A stretch of 64,000 bases of DNA, from contig DDET01000047.1 in NCBI GenBank assembly GCA_002336915.1, positions 62,001 to 126,000 on the forward strand, read 5' to 3'. This DNA comes from Bacteroidetes bacterium UBA1947. Lineage in GTDB: Bacteria; Bacteroidota; Bacteroidia; Chitinophagales; Chitinophagaceae. Below are positions 44,017 through 51,027 of the stretch, in pieces (positions within the stretch are counted from its first letter, which is position 1; each line of letters begins with the position of its first letter). The notes beneath the pieces were generated by a model. It worked only from the letters and a program-made list of their open reading frames with translations, was not told where the DNA came from and searched no databases. Made by a program: the position numbers and the translations under genes.

Positions 44017-44607
44017 ATGTTGCAAAAGGATATGACTGATTGGGAAAAGATACTTGATGACCAACTGGAAATAATAAGGTCAGCCGCAAATAACGTCGAC
44101 CAATCCTATCTGAAAGTACCAACTTCTCTTTATCCGGAGGGCATTGTACGCGAAAGAGTTTTCTGCTATGAGTTTTATTACCAGTTAAGAAAATTACAGC
44201 CGGCTGAACCTGTATTGACAATTCACGGAGAGATTGACAGTCGAGGAAATTCTGTATTTGATCTTGACGACCAGAAGAACCCAGACTTTGTTTTTTATTC
44301 CCCAGGTCATACTGCCAAGAATACGATTGTCATGGAGGTAAAAGGGAAACTCTCCCATAAAGGTGGAGTTATTAAGGATTTTGAGACCCTATTAAACTGG
44401 GTGCATAAAGGTTGGTATGAATTTGGCCTTTTCTTACTATATAATCACTCGCTTGAAGATTTTATAACTATTATGGGGAAGGATTTAGCAAGGTATGATA
44501 TGGAGCCATTTAAAACCCATATATTCATAATCACTTTACCTGCGGCCTATCGAGCTGAATCCATGACAACTTTAGATGCCTTACTTGATCGGTACTTCTC
44601 GGGGTAA
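44017..44607 (+). CDS. PD-(D/E)XK nuclease-like protein at the end of the hsd operon
   Basis: 196 residues; ATG 44017 (an internal ATG at 44032 is possible). The segment N-P-D-F-V-F-Y-S-P-G followed by I-V-M-E-V-K-G-K gives a clean P-D...E-x-K pattern. Other parts, including L-T-I-H-G-E-I and F-G-L-F-L-L-Y-N, look like strands of the same fold. It follows the YgjP-like gene by 16 bases. Its target and partners are not known. Confidence 0.66.
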   Translation: MLQKDMTDWEKILDDQLEIIRSAANNVDQSYLKVPTSLYPEGIVRERVFCYEFYYQLRKLQPAEPVLTIHGEIDSRGNSVFDLDDQKNPDFVFYSPGHTAKNTIVMEVKGKLSHKGGVIKDFETLLNWVHKGWYEFGLFLLYNHSLEDFITIMGKDLARYDMEPFKTHIFIITLPAAYRAESMTTLDALLDRYFSG

Positions 44608-44700
44608 TACTGTCCTCACCTTGCCTGCTTAGTAATAAATTATTAAGTGACTAAGTGTATTTCTAAGCCTTTAGGGTACATAAAGACAGACGTAACATCT

Positions 44701-44728
44701 AAAGAAAAAGGCTACCAATTAGGTAGCC
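44701..44728 (-). terminator. Terminator of the minus-strand DUF2158 gene
   Basis: Seven-pair stem GGCTACC/GGTAGCC (44710-44716 with 44722-44728), loop AATTA. Read on the minus strand it is followed by TTTTTCTTT. Confidence 0.75.
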
Positions 44729-44763
44729 AGTCAAGTTATTTTGCACTATGTGTGGAAGCGTAA

Positions 44764-44970
44764 CTATTCCGTTAGTCCATCTTCCTGGAAGACTTCTTCA
44801 TTTAGTTGATCACCTACAAACCATTGGCAACGATAGTTCCCCTCAAAATCATCGGTAAACCCTCTTCCATTTGCCGTCATGTTTCTTTTTTTGACGAGTC
44901 CCGAAATAGTCATTTCAGGACCGCCCGATTTCAACTTTACTACTTGTCCAAGTTTAAACTTTGGTTCCAT
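44764..44970 (-). CDS. YodC-like DUF2158 small protein
   Basis: 68 residues with F-K-L-G-Q-V-V-K-L-K-S-G-G-P-E-M-T and a later C-Q-W-F, the hallmark of DUF2158 (YodC). The function of the family is unknown; members are often found in mobile elements. It stands alone, with its own terminator, opposite to its neighbours. Confidence 0.8.
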   Translation of the reverse strand: MEPKFKLGQVVKLKSGGPEMTISGLVKKRNMTANGRGFTDDFEGNYRCQWFVGDQLNEEVFQEDGLTE

Positions 44971-45147
44971 ATAAATTGCATTAAACTATATGCAATATAC
45001 TGACTTTTCCTACCATCTGGCCATATGATAAAATTTTCCCCACCAAATTTTTACGCCCGCATTCGACAGTCTAACTACTGCCCCGTTAAACCACCCCTAC
45101 CTCTTCATTGGAGGGGAATGACCCCCTGCCTTAAAATCATAAAAATT

Positions 45148-45441
45148 ATGGTACTGGAAATCACAGAGAAGGGCATGAACACAGCCCAGGCTAAGACCAC
45201 TGACGGGAAAGTGGTAAACTTCACTAAAACTAACAGTTCCTGGTACGACTGGAATGTTGGTTCTAAAAAAGTAGGTGATAAGTTCGATGTCCCGGACTCG
45301 GCTATAAAGCTGAGTGACAAGGGCAGAGCCTTTATAGAAAGGCTGAATGCTGAAAAGTATCTGCAAGCCCTGGACATCGAGGGGAAGCACCTGCAGATGG
45401 ACCTGATGAAAAGAAGGATAGAAAGAGAGAGTGTGCTTTAA
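45148..45441 (+). CDS. Small protein of unknown function at the start of the maintenance region
   Basis: 97 residues from ATG 45148; a longer frame to 45025 has no clear start signal. It reads M-V-L-E-I-T-E-K-G-M-N-T-A-Q-A-K with later S-S-W-Y-D-W-N-V-G-S, a small beta-barrel-like N-terminus and a charged helix at the end. It may bind DNA or RNA (a small OB-like protein), which is only a guess. The terminator begins inside its 3' end. Confidence 0.6.
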   Translation: MVLEITEKGMNTAQAKTTDGKVVNFTKTNSSWYDWNVGSKKVGDKFDVPDSAIKLSDKGRAFIERLNAEKYLQALDIEGKHLQMDLMKRRIERESVL

Positions 45442-45457
45442 GCACCTCTCTTTTTTT
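45424..45457 (+). terminator. Rho-independent terminator overlapping the end of the 97-residue gene
   Basis: Stem AGAGAG-GTGC / GCAC-CTCTCT with one unpaired T, then TTTTTTT. The stop codon 45439-45441 lies in the loop. Confidence 0.75.
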
Positions 45458-45471
45458 GTAAGGCTTTTCGG

Positions 45472-45511
45472 TAAACCTTAAATATTTATTTACTAAACCT
45501 TCAAAGTTTAC
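45472..45511. promoter_or_regulatory. Repeated TAAACCTT with an inverted partner upstream of the ATPase gene
   Basis: TAAACCTT at 45472-45479 and again at 45494-45501 (22 bases apart, two helix turns), plus AAAGTTTAC at 45503-45511, an inverted near-match. Possible operator of the 45516 operon. It does not match the GTTATC-type operator of the XRE gene. Confidence 0.35.
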
Positions 45512-45515
45512 GTTT

Positions 45516-46394
45516 ATGGAACTTCAAACAGCCAGTCGTAAGAAAGTAAAGATCAAGATGGCTCTGCAAGGCCCAAGTGGTTCAGGGAAGACTAAGAGTG
45601 CCCTGCTGATAGCATACGGCCTATGTGGCAGTTGGTCAAAAATAGCGGTCATAGATAGTGAAAACCGCAGTGCCGACCTATATGCTGATCTGGGAGACTA
45701 TCAAGTATTACCGCTACAAGCTCCGTTCACGCCCGAGCGGTATGTACAGGCTATGAATGTCTGCCTTAAAGCAGGTATTCAGGTAATTATCCTGGACAGT
45801 GTCTCACATGAGTGGGAGGGTGTTGGCGGCATACTCGAAACTCATTCAGCAATGCTGGGCAATTCGTTTACTAACTGGGCAAAGCTAACACCCAGGCATA
45901 ATGCATTCGTTCAGGCTATACTACAGGCCGATGCTCATGTAATTGGTACAATTAGGGCCAAGCAGGAATATGTATTGTCTGAGAAAAATGGTAAGCAAGT
46001 TCCTGAAAAGGTTGGGCTAAAAGGCATAACAAGAGATGGGATGGACTATGAATTCACCCTGGTTTTCGACCTTGACATCACTTTAAAGGCCAAAGCCTCT
46101 AAGGACAGAACGCAGCTATTTTTTGGCAAGCCAGAATTTATACCTTCTGTTGATACCGGAGCTCAGGTTCTTAAATGGTGCAGCCAGGGAACCGATACCT
46201 ACAAGGAGATAACCCCCGAGGAGATCATTGGCAAAATCAGGGCATGTAATTCGACCGAGGAACTTTTGTCCCTCTATAATACGTACCCACTACTACAGGA
46301 GTCGTTCTCTTTGGATTTCACTACAAGAAGAAAGGAAATTGACAATCAACAACATTCAACTCAACCAAACTTTTCAACAAATGGAACTCATTGA
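45516..46394 (+). CDS. RecA-like AAA ATPase of mobile elements (AAA_24 type)
   Basis: 292 residues. Walker A is G-P-S-G-S-G-K-T (about 19-26), then S-E-N-R-S-A-D-L-Y, and Walker B V-I-I-L-D-S-V-S-H (about 89-97). These belong to the phage nucleotide-binding / Sak4-like single-domain RecA relatives, which support DNA pairing or replication of phages and plasmids. It overlaps the next gene by 14 bases. Likely role is recombination or replication of the element after excision. Confidence 0.82.
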   Translation: MELQTASRKKVKIKMALQGPSGSGKTKSALLIAYGLCGSWSKIAVIDSENRSADLYADLGDYQVLPLQAPFTPERYVQAMNVCLKAGIQVIILDSVSHEWEGVGGILETHSAMLGNSFTNWAKLTPRHNAFVQAILQADAHVIGTIRAKQEYVLSEKNGKQVPEKVGLKGITRDGMDYEFTLVFDLDITLKAKASKDRTQLFFGKPEFIPSVDTGAQVLKWCSQGTDTYKEITPEEIIGKIRACNSTEELLSLYNTYPLLQESFSLDFTTRRKEIDNQQHSTQPNFSTNGTH

Positions 46395-47382
46395 AACCAA
46401 TCAGGATATCAAAACTGTAGGAGAAGCCTTGCCTGCAATAATGGATGACATCGAGGTAATCTCACCCGCCAGTCCCTTCATAGAGGCTAATACCGTTTCC
46501 GGTTCTTTGTCAGAAATAAAGCAGGGACATATTATCCCTGTTTTCATAAAAGACAATGAGCCCGTCATTTCTCATTCGGAATTTATTGAAACCACCCTTA
46601 GCGTGGCCATGGAGGTATTTTCGGGAGAAGGAGTTCTGAAGCCAAATATCCGGTTATCCCATCCTATCAAAGGTCGCATACCGGAAGCCAAGCTAAAACC
46701 AGCCAATATGCTGCTGGAACATGAGAAGACCATTTATTATGAAAGGATGGCCTTTATCATTGAAATACCTACTATTTATACGGACATAGGAGGCAACCGG
46801 CTTACATTGTCAGTTGGTGGGGTAAAGGCTTATAACCTGGATAACCTCTGTAACAAGTCAGGAGCAGACCAACATTTTAAGATCTTCATTGGCTTTAAGA
46901 ATACCGTCTGTACAAACCTGTGCGTTGCTACCGATGGCTACCAGGCCAATTTAAGGGTAAAGAATCTTGATATGCTTCGAAGTTCTGTCAAGGTACTATT
47001 ACAGGATTTTGATGCTGTGGAATTATCCCGGCAGTTCCGTGAGTTTAACAACCACCAGCTCACCGAGCAGCAGTTCGCACAGCTTATTGGCCGATGCCGT
47101 ATGTACAGGTTTCTTCCTGATGTAGATAAACAGAACATACCCGAACTGATGTTTGGAGAAGGCCAATTGAATGCTGTCTGTAATGATTATTACAAGGACA
47201 AAGCCTTTAGCAGGAGCGAAGATGGCAGCTTAAATCTCTGGAACCTTTTTAACCTGTTCACCGGCGCCAATAAAAGCAGCTACATAGACTCCTTCCTTGA
47301 CCGGAGTGTCAATGCCTACCAGCTAATTAATACTATTAAAGCAGGGCTGCGGAGCAATGGCACCTGTTGGTATTTATACTAA
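46381..47382 (+). CDS. DUF3871 family protein
   Basis: 333 residues from ATG 46381. Recognised by the string P-F-I-E-A-N-T, I-I-P-V-F-I-K-D-N-E, L-S-H-P-I-K-G-R-I-P-E, G-G-V-K-A-Y-N-L and L-F-T-G-A-N-K-S of DUF3871, a family frequent on Bacteroidota plasmids, ICEs and prophages. Function unknown; it resembles the phage DUF932 protein group. Translationally coupled to the AAA ATPase. Confidence 0.85.
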   Translation: MELIETNQDIKTVGEALPAIMDDIEVISPASPFIEANTVSGSLSEIKQGHIIPVFIKDNEPVISHSEFIETTLSVAMEVFSGEGVLKPNIRLSHPIKGRIPEAKLKPANMLLEHEKTIYYERMAFIIEIPTIYTDIGGNRLTLSVGGVKAYNLDNLCNKSGADQHFKIFIGFKNTVCTNLCVATDGYQANLRVKNLDMLRSSVKVLLQDFDAVELSRQFREFNNHQLTEQQFAQLIGRCRMYRFLPDVDKQNIPELMFGEGQLNAVCNDYYKDKAFSRSEDGSLNLWNLFNLFTGANKSSYIDSFLDRSVNAYQLINTIKAGLRSNGTCWYLY

Positions 47383-47393
47383 CCTTTTCTTCT

Positions 47394-47645
47394 ATGGGTG
47401 AAATATCCTTAAAGTTCTGTGATTCAAACAGCATACTCATCATTAATGTGAATGGTAAGATAGGACACCTGTACACGCCATTTAGTGTACGGTGCATTGA
47501 GGATGTAGGTATAATTAAGCTGGGGTCTATTGTTCAGGTTGAGGAGGTAGCTCAAGGAAACAGGGATGAGCTTATCTATTTTATAAAGGATGGAGCATAC
47601 TTCCATAAGCATTTCCACATTGTCATCACGCTCCCACCACAGTAG
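47394..47645 (+). CDS. Small hypothetical protein
   Basis: 83 residues from ATG 47394; the longer frame from 47367 overlaps DUF3871. Beta-rich, no motif recognised. It lies 11 bases after the DUF3871 stop, probably in the same transcript. Confidence 0.55.
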   Translation: MGEISLKFCDSNSILIINVNGKIGHLYTPFSVRCIEDVGIIKLGSIVQVEEVAQGNRDELIYFIKDGAYFHKHFHIVITLPPQ

Positions 47646-47794
47646 TTTAATGCTATCACGATAGAGTTCTGCTGTATTTTGTTTCCCTGGACACGGTTGC
47701 CTGCCGGTTCAGGATTTCTTTTGAGACGGTATATCTCTATTTAATCTCAAATGCCCCTGAAAACGAAACTGTACAGGCATAAAAGCAAACCTTT

Positions 47795-47938
47795 ATGAGG
47801 ACTTCGCACGATAGCAGTCCTTTGGAATTACTTTGGTTTTGGCTATCAGTCCTGATCTTCTGGTTGATCGGCAAGTTCGTACAATGGGTTTCCTGTATGA
47901 TAAAGTTCTATAAACGTAAAAACAGGCCCCATGGATGA
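47795..47938 (+). CDS. 47-residue single-pass membrane protein
   Basis: M-R-T-S-H-D-S-S-P-L followed by a hydrophobic segment with many tryptophans (L-L-W-F-W-L-S-V-L-I-F-W-L-I), then F-V-Q-W-V and a basic tail Y-K-R-K-N-R. The stop codon overlaps the start of the next gene by eight bases, which supports it as a real gene. About 150 bases in front of it (47646-47794) show no gene. Confidence 0.5.
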   Translation: MRTSHDSSPLELLWFWLSVLIFWLIGKFVQWVSCMIKFYKRKNRPHG

Positions 47939-48176
47939 ATTAGAAAAGCTGTATTTGCAGGAGCTAACAGAGTTGAGTGTTCAGGCTGACCAGCATGAAG
48001 ACACTTTACTGCTCTTGATTGCGCTGAACGAGAACCAGCCCTTTGCCCCTGAAGAACTCCTGTATAGGATAAATGACTTATTCAGTCGGTATGGCAAAAC
48101 AAGATGGACAACACAAGACCTGGCTATTTCGCAAGGATTGCTAATGGAAAGAGGAATGATAGAGCCTGACGGATAG
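47931..48176 (+). CDS. Small acidic protein of unknown function
   Basis: 81 residues, rich in glutamate, leucine and glutamine, likely helical; the second half (L-F-S-R-Y-G-K-T-R-W-T-T-Q-D-L) could be a small winged-helix-like unit. No family recognised. Overlaps the small membrane protein gene upstream and is convergent with the XRE gene. Confidence 0.55.
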   Translation: MDELEKLYLQELTELSVQADQHEDTLLLLIALNENQPFAPEELLYRINDLFSRYGKTRWTTQDLAISQGLLMERGMIEPDG

Positions 48177-48191
48177 TTGGGTTCTATTTCC

Positions 48192-48410
48192 TCATTTTAT
48201 ATCCATGAGTTCAGACAGTGTTACCCCTAAAGCTTTGGCTACTTTATTCAAAGTGGATGCCCTTGGGTCAATATTGCCCGATTCGAGCCTCGACATATTT
48301 GACTTCTCATAGTCAAGCTCAGCGGCTAATTCCTGCTGAGTAAGGCCTTTCTGTTGCCGGATCTCCTTAATCCGGACACCAATCTTTTTTAACAAGACCT
48401 TTTCCCTCAT
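48192..48410 (-). CDS. XRE-family HTH repressor
   Basis: 72 residues, a bare Cro/CI-type helix-turn-helix: I-R-Q-Q-K-G-L-T-Q-Q-E-L-A-A-E-L-D-Y then S-N-M-S-R-L-E-S-G-N. Two identical-type operators lie directly in front of its start and reach the divergent gene, so it very likely represses itself and that gene. It has no peptidase or sensor domain, so induction would need another factor. Confidence 0.88.
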   Translation of the reverse strand: MREKVLLKKIGVRIKEIRQQKGLTQQELAAELDYEKSNMSRLESGNIDPRASTLNKVAKALGVTLSELMDIK

Positions 48411-48412
48411 CA

Positions 48413-48430
48413 GTTATCAGAATAGATAAC
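48413..48430. promoter_or_regulatory. Operator 1 (GTTATC-N6-GATAAC)
   Basis: Perfect inverted repeat, half-sites 48413-48418 and 48425-48430, spacer AGAATA. It starts two bases before the XRE start codon. The same pattern recurs at 48458-48477. Confidence 0.8.
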
Positions 48431-48457
48431 CAAGTTTCAGGAAATTAATATTTTTGT

Positions 48458-48477
48458 GGTTATCGAATATGATAACC
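48458..48477. promoter_or_regulatory. Operator 2 (GGTTATC-N6-GATAACC)
   Basis: Perfect inverted repeat of the same type, half-sites extended by one base, spacer GAATAT. Its half-sites are 46 bases from those of operator 1, on the other side of the divergent promoter region. A GTG at 48456 of the next frame lies next to it, which is why the later ATG is preferred as start. Confidence 0.8.
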
Positions 48478-48530
48478 TCGTTGAATACACTGAAAGCATT
48501 TCAAAGACGGAAATCCTTAAAACTGATTTT

Positions 48531-48755
48531 ATGAAAGAACTTTTTAAGAACAAGAAATTTCTGGCAGTATTTGCTGCTTGGTCATTGCTTCATACTTTCC
48601 TGTTATTAGGTCATTCTGACTCGGAGCCTAAAGCAGACTTCTGGCCCTTTGGCAGTACTGACATTAGGGTATATGACATATCAGAGTGGATAGTTTACAT
48701 AGCCGGACCGTTAGTGATCCTTTTCCTAATCAAATCATTTACAAATGACAAATAA
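48531..48755 (+). CDS. Small two-pass membrane protein under XRE control
   Basis: 74 residues from ATG 48531. Hydrophobic segments at F-L-A-V-F-A-A-W-S-L-L-H-T and W-I-V-Y-I-A-G-P-L-V-I-L-F-L-I; the loop has a D-S-E-P-K-A motif. No family recognised. Directly downstream of operator 2 and divergent from the repressor. The next gene overlaps it by 11 bases. A holin-like or signalling role cannot be read from the sequence. Confidence 0.6.
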   Translation: MKELFKNKKFLAVFAAWSLLHTFLLLGHSDSEPKADFWPFGSTDIRVYDISEWIVYIAGPLVILFLIKSFTNDK

Positions 48756-49269
48756 AGTAGCCATTTTATCAATAGGCCTCCTATTGTTTATAAACTCAGT
48801 GAAGGGGCAGGACTTTCCAAATCCAGAGTCCAATGAAACTCCACGCTCAATAGATGCAATTCTTGGCCCAGGGACCGAGCATCAGTTTGTTCCCATCGAT
48901 GGTACGGAAAAATATGGCAGCTCACCGAAACAACCATCGAGCAATACTATTGATAATACTAAACAGGTTGATGCAGTATTGTCCAAATTTGAAACTGACC
49001 GTAACCGGCCATCAGTTCAGGCTTCATTGGAGCCCAGATCATATGATCCGGTAACGACTCACCGGGACAGATTTGTGAAATCTCCTTGTTTTGGGGAGTT
49101 AGGCTTTAACCCATTCATGGATGTCAATAGACAGGAAGAGATGTACCGTGTGTGTGAGGAAGGGAAGAGGGAGAAACAGTTCAAAGAAATTGGTATCATA
49201 ACAGCAGTAATCATTGGGTTAGGAGTAATTATTGTTATCCCTATTGTGACCAAAAAACAACCCAGTTAG
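48745..49269 (+). CDS. Secreted and membrane-anchored protein of unknown function
   Basis: 174 residues: N-terminal signal-like segment (I-L-S-I-G-L-L-L-F-I-N-S-V-K-G-Q), polar middle part rich in S, P and N with two cysteines, and a C-terminal membrane helix (I-I-T-A-V-I-I-G-L-G-V-I-I-V-I-P-I-V) followed by K-K-Q. It is coupled to the small membrane protein upstream. It is the last gene before attR, a usual place for element cargo. Confidence 0.6.
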   Translation: MTNKVAILSIGLLLFINSVKGQDFPNPESNETPRSIDAILGPGTEHQFVPIDGTEKYGSSPKQPSSNTIDNTKQVDAVLSKFETDRNRPSVQASLEPRSYDPVTTHRDRFVKSPCFGELGFNPFMDVNRQEEMYRVCEEGKREKQFKEIGIITAVIIGLGVIIVIPIVTKKQPS

Positions 49270-49278
49270 GTTAAAATG

Positions 49279-49296
49279 TAGTCCACCACGTAGACC
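49279..49296 (+). repeat. Right copy of the 18-bp terminal motif (candidate integrase arm site)
   Basis: TAGTCCACCACGTAGACC; one base differs from 26459-26476. It ends 78 bases before attR. Confidence 0.55.
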
Positions 49297-49374
49297 GGAG
49301 CATCCAAAAAGTGAGACCAAGCAGAAATATTAGGAACAGGAATATGACTAAGTCTTTACTGGGTAAGGAACTGA

Positions 49375-49441
49375 GCAGCCCGGTAGCGCACATGGCTGGG
49401 GGTCATGTGGTCGCAGGTTCGAATCCTGTCTTCCCGACTGA
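49375..49441 (+). repeat. attR: truncated 67-bp copy of tRNA-Pro
   Basis: Exact copy of 26255-26321. The first 11 bases of the tRNA are missing and replaced by unrelated sequence, so it cannot form an acceptor stem and is not a tRNA gene. Confidence 0.95.
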
Positions 49442-49475
49442 AAAGCAGGCCTTTAAAAGGCCTGCTTTATTATTT
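49442..49475 (+). terminator. Ancestral tRNA-Pro terminator
   Basis: Thirteen-pair perfect stem AAAGCAGGCCTTT/AAAGGCCTGCTTT (49442-49468) followed by ATTATTTTT. Lying just after attR on chromosomal sequence, it probably ended the tRNA transcript before integration. Confidence 0.85.
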
Positions 49476-49526
49476 TTAGTGTGCAGATCATCCCCTAAAA
49501 TGGCATAGAAATTGTGCAATCTAAGT

Positions 49527-49949
49527 ATGCGCAAACTAACCATCATAGTAATAGCCTTGTTCTCAGCATCGCTTTTCCTCAATGCAGCCTGCAACAGGAG
49601 AAATAATGGCAATAATACCAACTGCGGAGATGCCCTATGCACTGCTATATTCGCCAGTGTAACCGTGCACGTTAGCAATACCTCCGGTCAACCTGTAGTG
49701 CTGGATGATGCATATACGGTTCGTAAAAAGACAGGCGAGAAAATAAGGCCTGAACAAAACATGGCCGACGGCGGTTATAACGTGCTCGATGATAATTACC
49801 GCAGCATCATCGCCAATACTTCAGAACAGTTCGAGTTTATTGGTATAAAAAACGGTGTGCAGGTAGTTGATGAATCATACACCATCTCCGCCGACTGTTG
49901 CCATGTCAATAAAGTAAGCGGCAGGGATAGTGTGACTGTCAATCCCTAG
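49527..49949 (+). CDS. Small lipoprotein of unknown function
   Basis: 140 residues from ATG 49527: M-R-K-L-T-I-I-V-I-A then lipobox L-N-A-A-C, giving a lipidated cysteine near residue 22. The mature part has N-N and G-rich start, paired cysteines (C-G-D-A-L-C and C-C) and beta-type sequence. No family recognised. First chromosomal gene after the element; base use returns to that of the left flank. Confidence 0.7.
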   Translation: MRKLTIIVIALFSASLFLNAACNRRNNGNNTNCGDALCTAIFASVTVHVSNTSGQPVVLDDAYTVRKKTGEKIRPEQNMADGGYNVLDDNYRSIIANTSEQFEFIGIKNGVQVVDESYTISADCCHVNKVSGRDSVTVNP

Positions 49950-50137
49950 TTGCATTTCTTTTAACAATACTTATCGTATTCCTTAACACTTGCTTTCGTA
50001 ACTTCACTATGTTACCATTGTAACGATCAAGTACGTTTTTAATTTCTTTCCGGCTTCCTGCACAAGGTTTCTATCTTCCAGTAGCTACTTCGAATTTTTT
50101 ACTTCCGCATCTTGATATCATTTTTTAAGATACGGTT

Positions 50138-50884
50138 ATGTTTATTCTATTTTTCTTTATAGCGGTTTGGTATTTATCGCTATTCTCCCAAACCTTCTTC
50201 CATCACAGGTATGCATCGCATGGTGCATTTAAGATGAGCAAAGGCTGGGAACGCTTCTTTTTCATTTTCACATACATCACACAGGGTTCGCACTACATGA
50301 GCCCACGCGCTTATGCTATTATGCACAGGCTGCACCATGCTTATACAGATACGGAGCAGGATCCCCACTCGCCCGCGTTCTCACGCAACATCTTCTCGAT
50401 GATGTGGCGCACCAAAAAGTTCTACACAAATATCTATAAAGGCAAAATGGTGGTGGAAGAAAAATTCCTGAAGAACCTGCCCGACTGGCCTGCATTTGAC
50501 CGCTGGGCAAATTCCACGCTGTCAAGGGTCCTATGGGGCTTGCTCTACATCTCGCTCTTCGTGATCTTCGCTACCTCGCCATGGGTGTATCTCCTCCTTC
50601 CCGTTATTTTAACGATGGGTGCTTTTCACGGTGCTGTCATCAACTGGTTCGCACACAAATATGGGTATAAGAACTTTATCCTGAAGAACACTTCAGAGAA
50701 CCTGTTTGCAATAGATATACTCATGTTAGGGGAATCTTACCATAACAATCACCACAAAAGGCCATCATCCATCAACTTCGGTTTCAGGTGGCACGAAATA
50801 GACCCTGTGTACCCTATTATCCTGCTCCTTAACTGGTTGCATGTCATCAGGATACCCAAACTGATCCCCGTTTCAAACCAATAA
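50138..50884 (+). CDS. Acyl-CoA / fatty-acid desaturase
   Basis: 248 residues, membrane protein with the histidine boxes H-H-R-Y-A-S-H (about 22-28), H-R-L-H-H (about 64-68) and N-N-H-H (about 202-205). This is the di-iron delta-9 desaturase fold, which puts a double bond in acyl chains and so tunes membrane fluidity. Slightly shorter than the eukaryotic type, normal for bacteria. No ferredoxin or reductase gene is adjacent. Confidence 0.88.
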   Translation: MFILFFFIAVWYLSLFSQTFFHHRYASHGAFKMSKGWERFFFIFTYITQGSHYMSPRAYAIMHRLHHAYTDTEQDPHSPAFSRNIFSMMWRTKKFYTNIYKGKMVVEEKFLKNLPDWPAFDRWANSTLSRVLWGLLYISLFVIFATSPWVYLLLPVILTMGAFHGAVINWFAHKYGYKNFILKNTSENLFAIDILMLGESYHNNHHKRPSSINFGFRWHEIDPVYPIILLLNWLHVIRIPKLIPVSNQ

Positions 50885-51027
50885 TCATAATCTCATTTTC
50901 TTATCATATCTTAAAGGTATTGTTATGCTCATTTTATTTTTTTTACTGCGGTACGGTATTGTTATATACCGGAGGTTAGTACCCAAGTTAAACCCTATTC
51001 TCAAACAGCAGGCATAATTAATGAATC

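Larger units (their letters stand above)
26255..49441. mobile_element. About 23-kb integrative element in tRNA-Pro, carrying defence-like cargo
   Basis: Bounded by 67-bp exact direct repeats (26255-26321 and 49375-49441). The tyrosine recombinase sits next to the intact tRNA and reads inward. Base use is visibly more AT-rich than both flanks, most clearly at 31-33 kb and 37-40 kb. The cargo is HEPN genes, nucleases, a type I R-M operon, a RecA-like ATPase, DUF3871, and XRE with operators. No relaxase, coupling protein, tra, capsid or terminase gene is seen, so transfer would need a helper or an undetected function. The length from repeat to repeat is 23,120 bp. Confidence 0.93.

Noticed and set aside
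34324..44607. BREX or DISARM system
   Set aside because: No pglX, pglZ, brxC or drmA-like gene; the genes are a type I hsd operon with additions.
45025..45147. N-terminal extension of the 97-residue protein
   Set aside because: No start context; the compact protein starting at 45148 reads as a complete small domain.
49375..49441. A second tRNA-Pro gene
   Set aside because: The 5' acceptor strand is missing, so it is the att repeat, not a gene.
26255..49441. Retron, CRISPR array or Cas genes
   Set aside because: No reverse transcriptase, no regular spaced repeats and no Cas-like protein were seen in the window.
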